Under the pieces are notes generated by a model. The model had not been told where the DNA came from. It saw only the letters and a list, made by a program, of their open reading frames with translations, and made no database searches. Position numbers and translations under genes: made by a program. Shown in pieces: positions 63,999 through 64,000 of a DNA stretch of 64,000 bases; position 1 is the stretch's first letter; the number at the start of each line of letters is the position of its first letter. The stretch comes from Cupriavidus pauculus (GTDB lineage Bacteria > Pseudomonadota > Gammaproteobacteria > Burkholderiales > Burkholderiaceae). The stretch spans positions 372,001-436,000 of the forward strand of contig NZ_VZOW01000001.1 in NCBI RefSeq assembly GCF_008801835.1. The letters run 5' to 3'.

Positions 63999-64000
63999 GT

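Overview
The window is GC-rich, densely packed bacterial DNA with no rRNA, tRNA or CRISPR array that I could see. The gene set points to a Burkholderiales bacterium close to Cupriavidus or Ralstonia: a Bug/TctC-type periplasmic receptor, several LysR regulators, two Gram-negative porins with the betaproteobacterial start (signal peptide, then SxTLYGxxDAG), a prpR/prpBC-acnD-prpF methylcitrate cluster, and a second-type FtsK. This taxonomic placement is inference from gene content, not from a marker gene.

Layout. 1-6564: an IclR regulator (cut by the left edge) heads a likely operon of a cyclase-family hydrolase, an orphan branched-chain-type ABC binding protein, a thiolase-like enzyme, its DUF35 zinc-ribbon/OB partner and a fused NDP-forming acyl-CoA synthetase; a porin follows. 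This looks like uptake and CoA-dependent breakdown of an unidentified acid. 8041-10476: HglS-type 2-oxoadipate dioxygenase with a LysR gene. 10644-11026: two tandem LexA (SOS) boxes in front of a 109-residue protein that ends in a beta-clamp-binding-like motif; this is the most interesting item in the window. 11140-17862: a thiamine-diphosphate enzyme diverging from a tctC-ldh-garL-garR-lysR operon for sugar-acid or hydroxy-acid catabolism. 18047-24112: small exported protein, GFA protein, PQQ-type dehydrogenase lipoprotein, porin, and a divergent TctD/TctE-like two-component pair. 24189-28890: MarR regulator with a divergent DHA2 exporter, FmdB-like protein, a HigBA/RelE-type toxin-antitoxin pair and an Nramp transporter with a Fur-like box.

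28964-34845: MerR-TPR regulator next to Ku (end joining), a CidA/CidB (LrgAB) pair, LysR and AraC regulators, and a CMD/AhpD-like protein. 34892-42695: two outer-membrane proteins, a MarR regulator in an AT-richer patch with repeated dyads, then on the minus strand a fused glycine-betaine-type ABC binding protein/permease, a triheme cytochrome c and a Tat-exported flavoprotein. 42872-49634: cupin, FtsK paralogue, DUF4136 lipoprotein, DoxX, LysR and divergent azoreductase. 49972-51267: EgtB (ergothioneine) without EgtD beside it. 51490-59874: sigma-54 activator PrpR diverging from prpB-prpC-acnD-prpF, with a clear -24/-12 promoter and upstream dyads; together these convert propionyl-CoA through 2-methylcitrate to pyruvate and succinate. 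60143-63905: periplasmic asparaginase, PaaI-type thioesterase with a tandem octamer repeat in its leader, DUF1289, MOSC and glutamine-amidotransferase proteins, and the tail of an unidentified minus-strand gene.

Starts were chosen from signal peptides, Shine-Dalgarno-like sequences and overlaps with neighbours. All family assignments rest on reading motifs and overall sequence character; no database search was possible.
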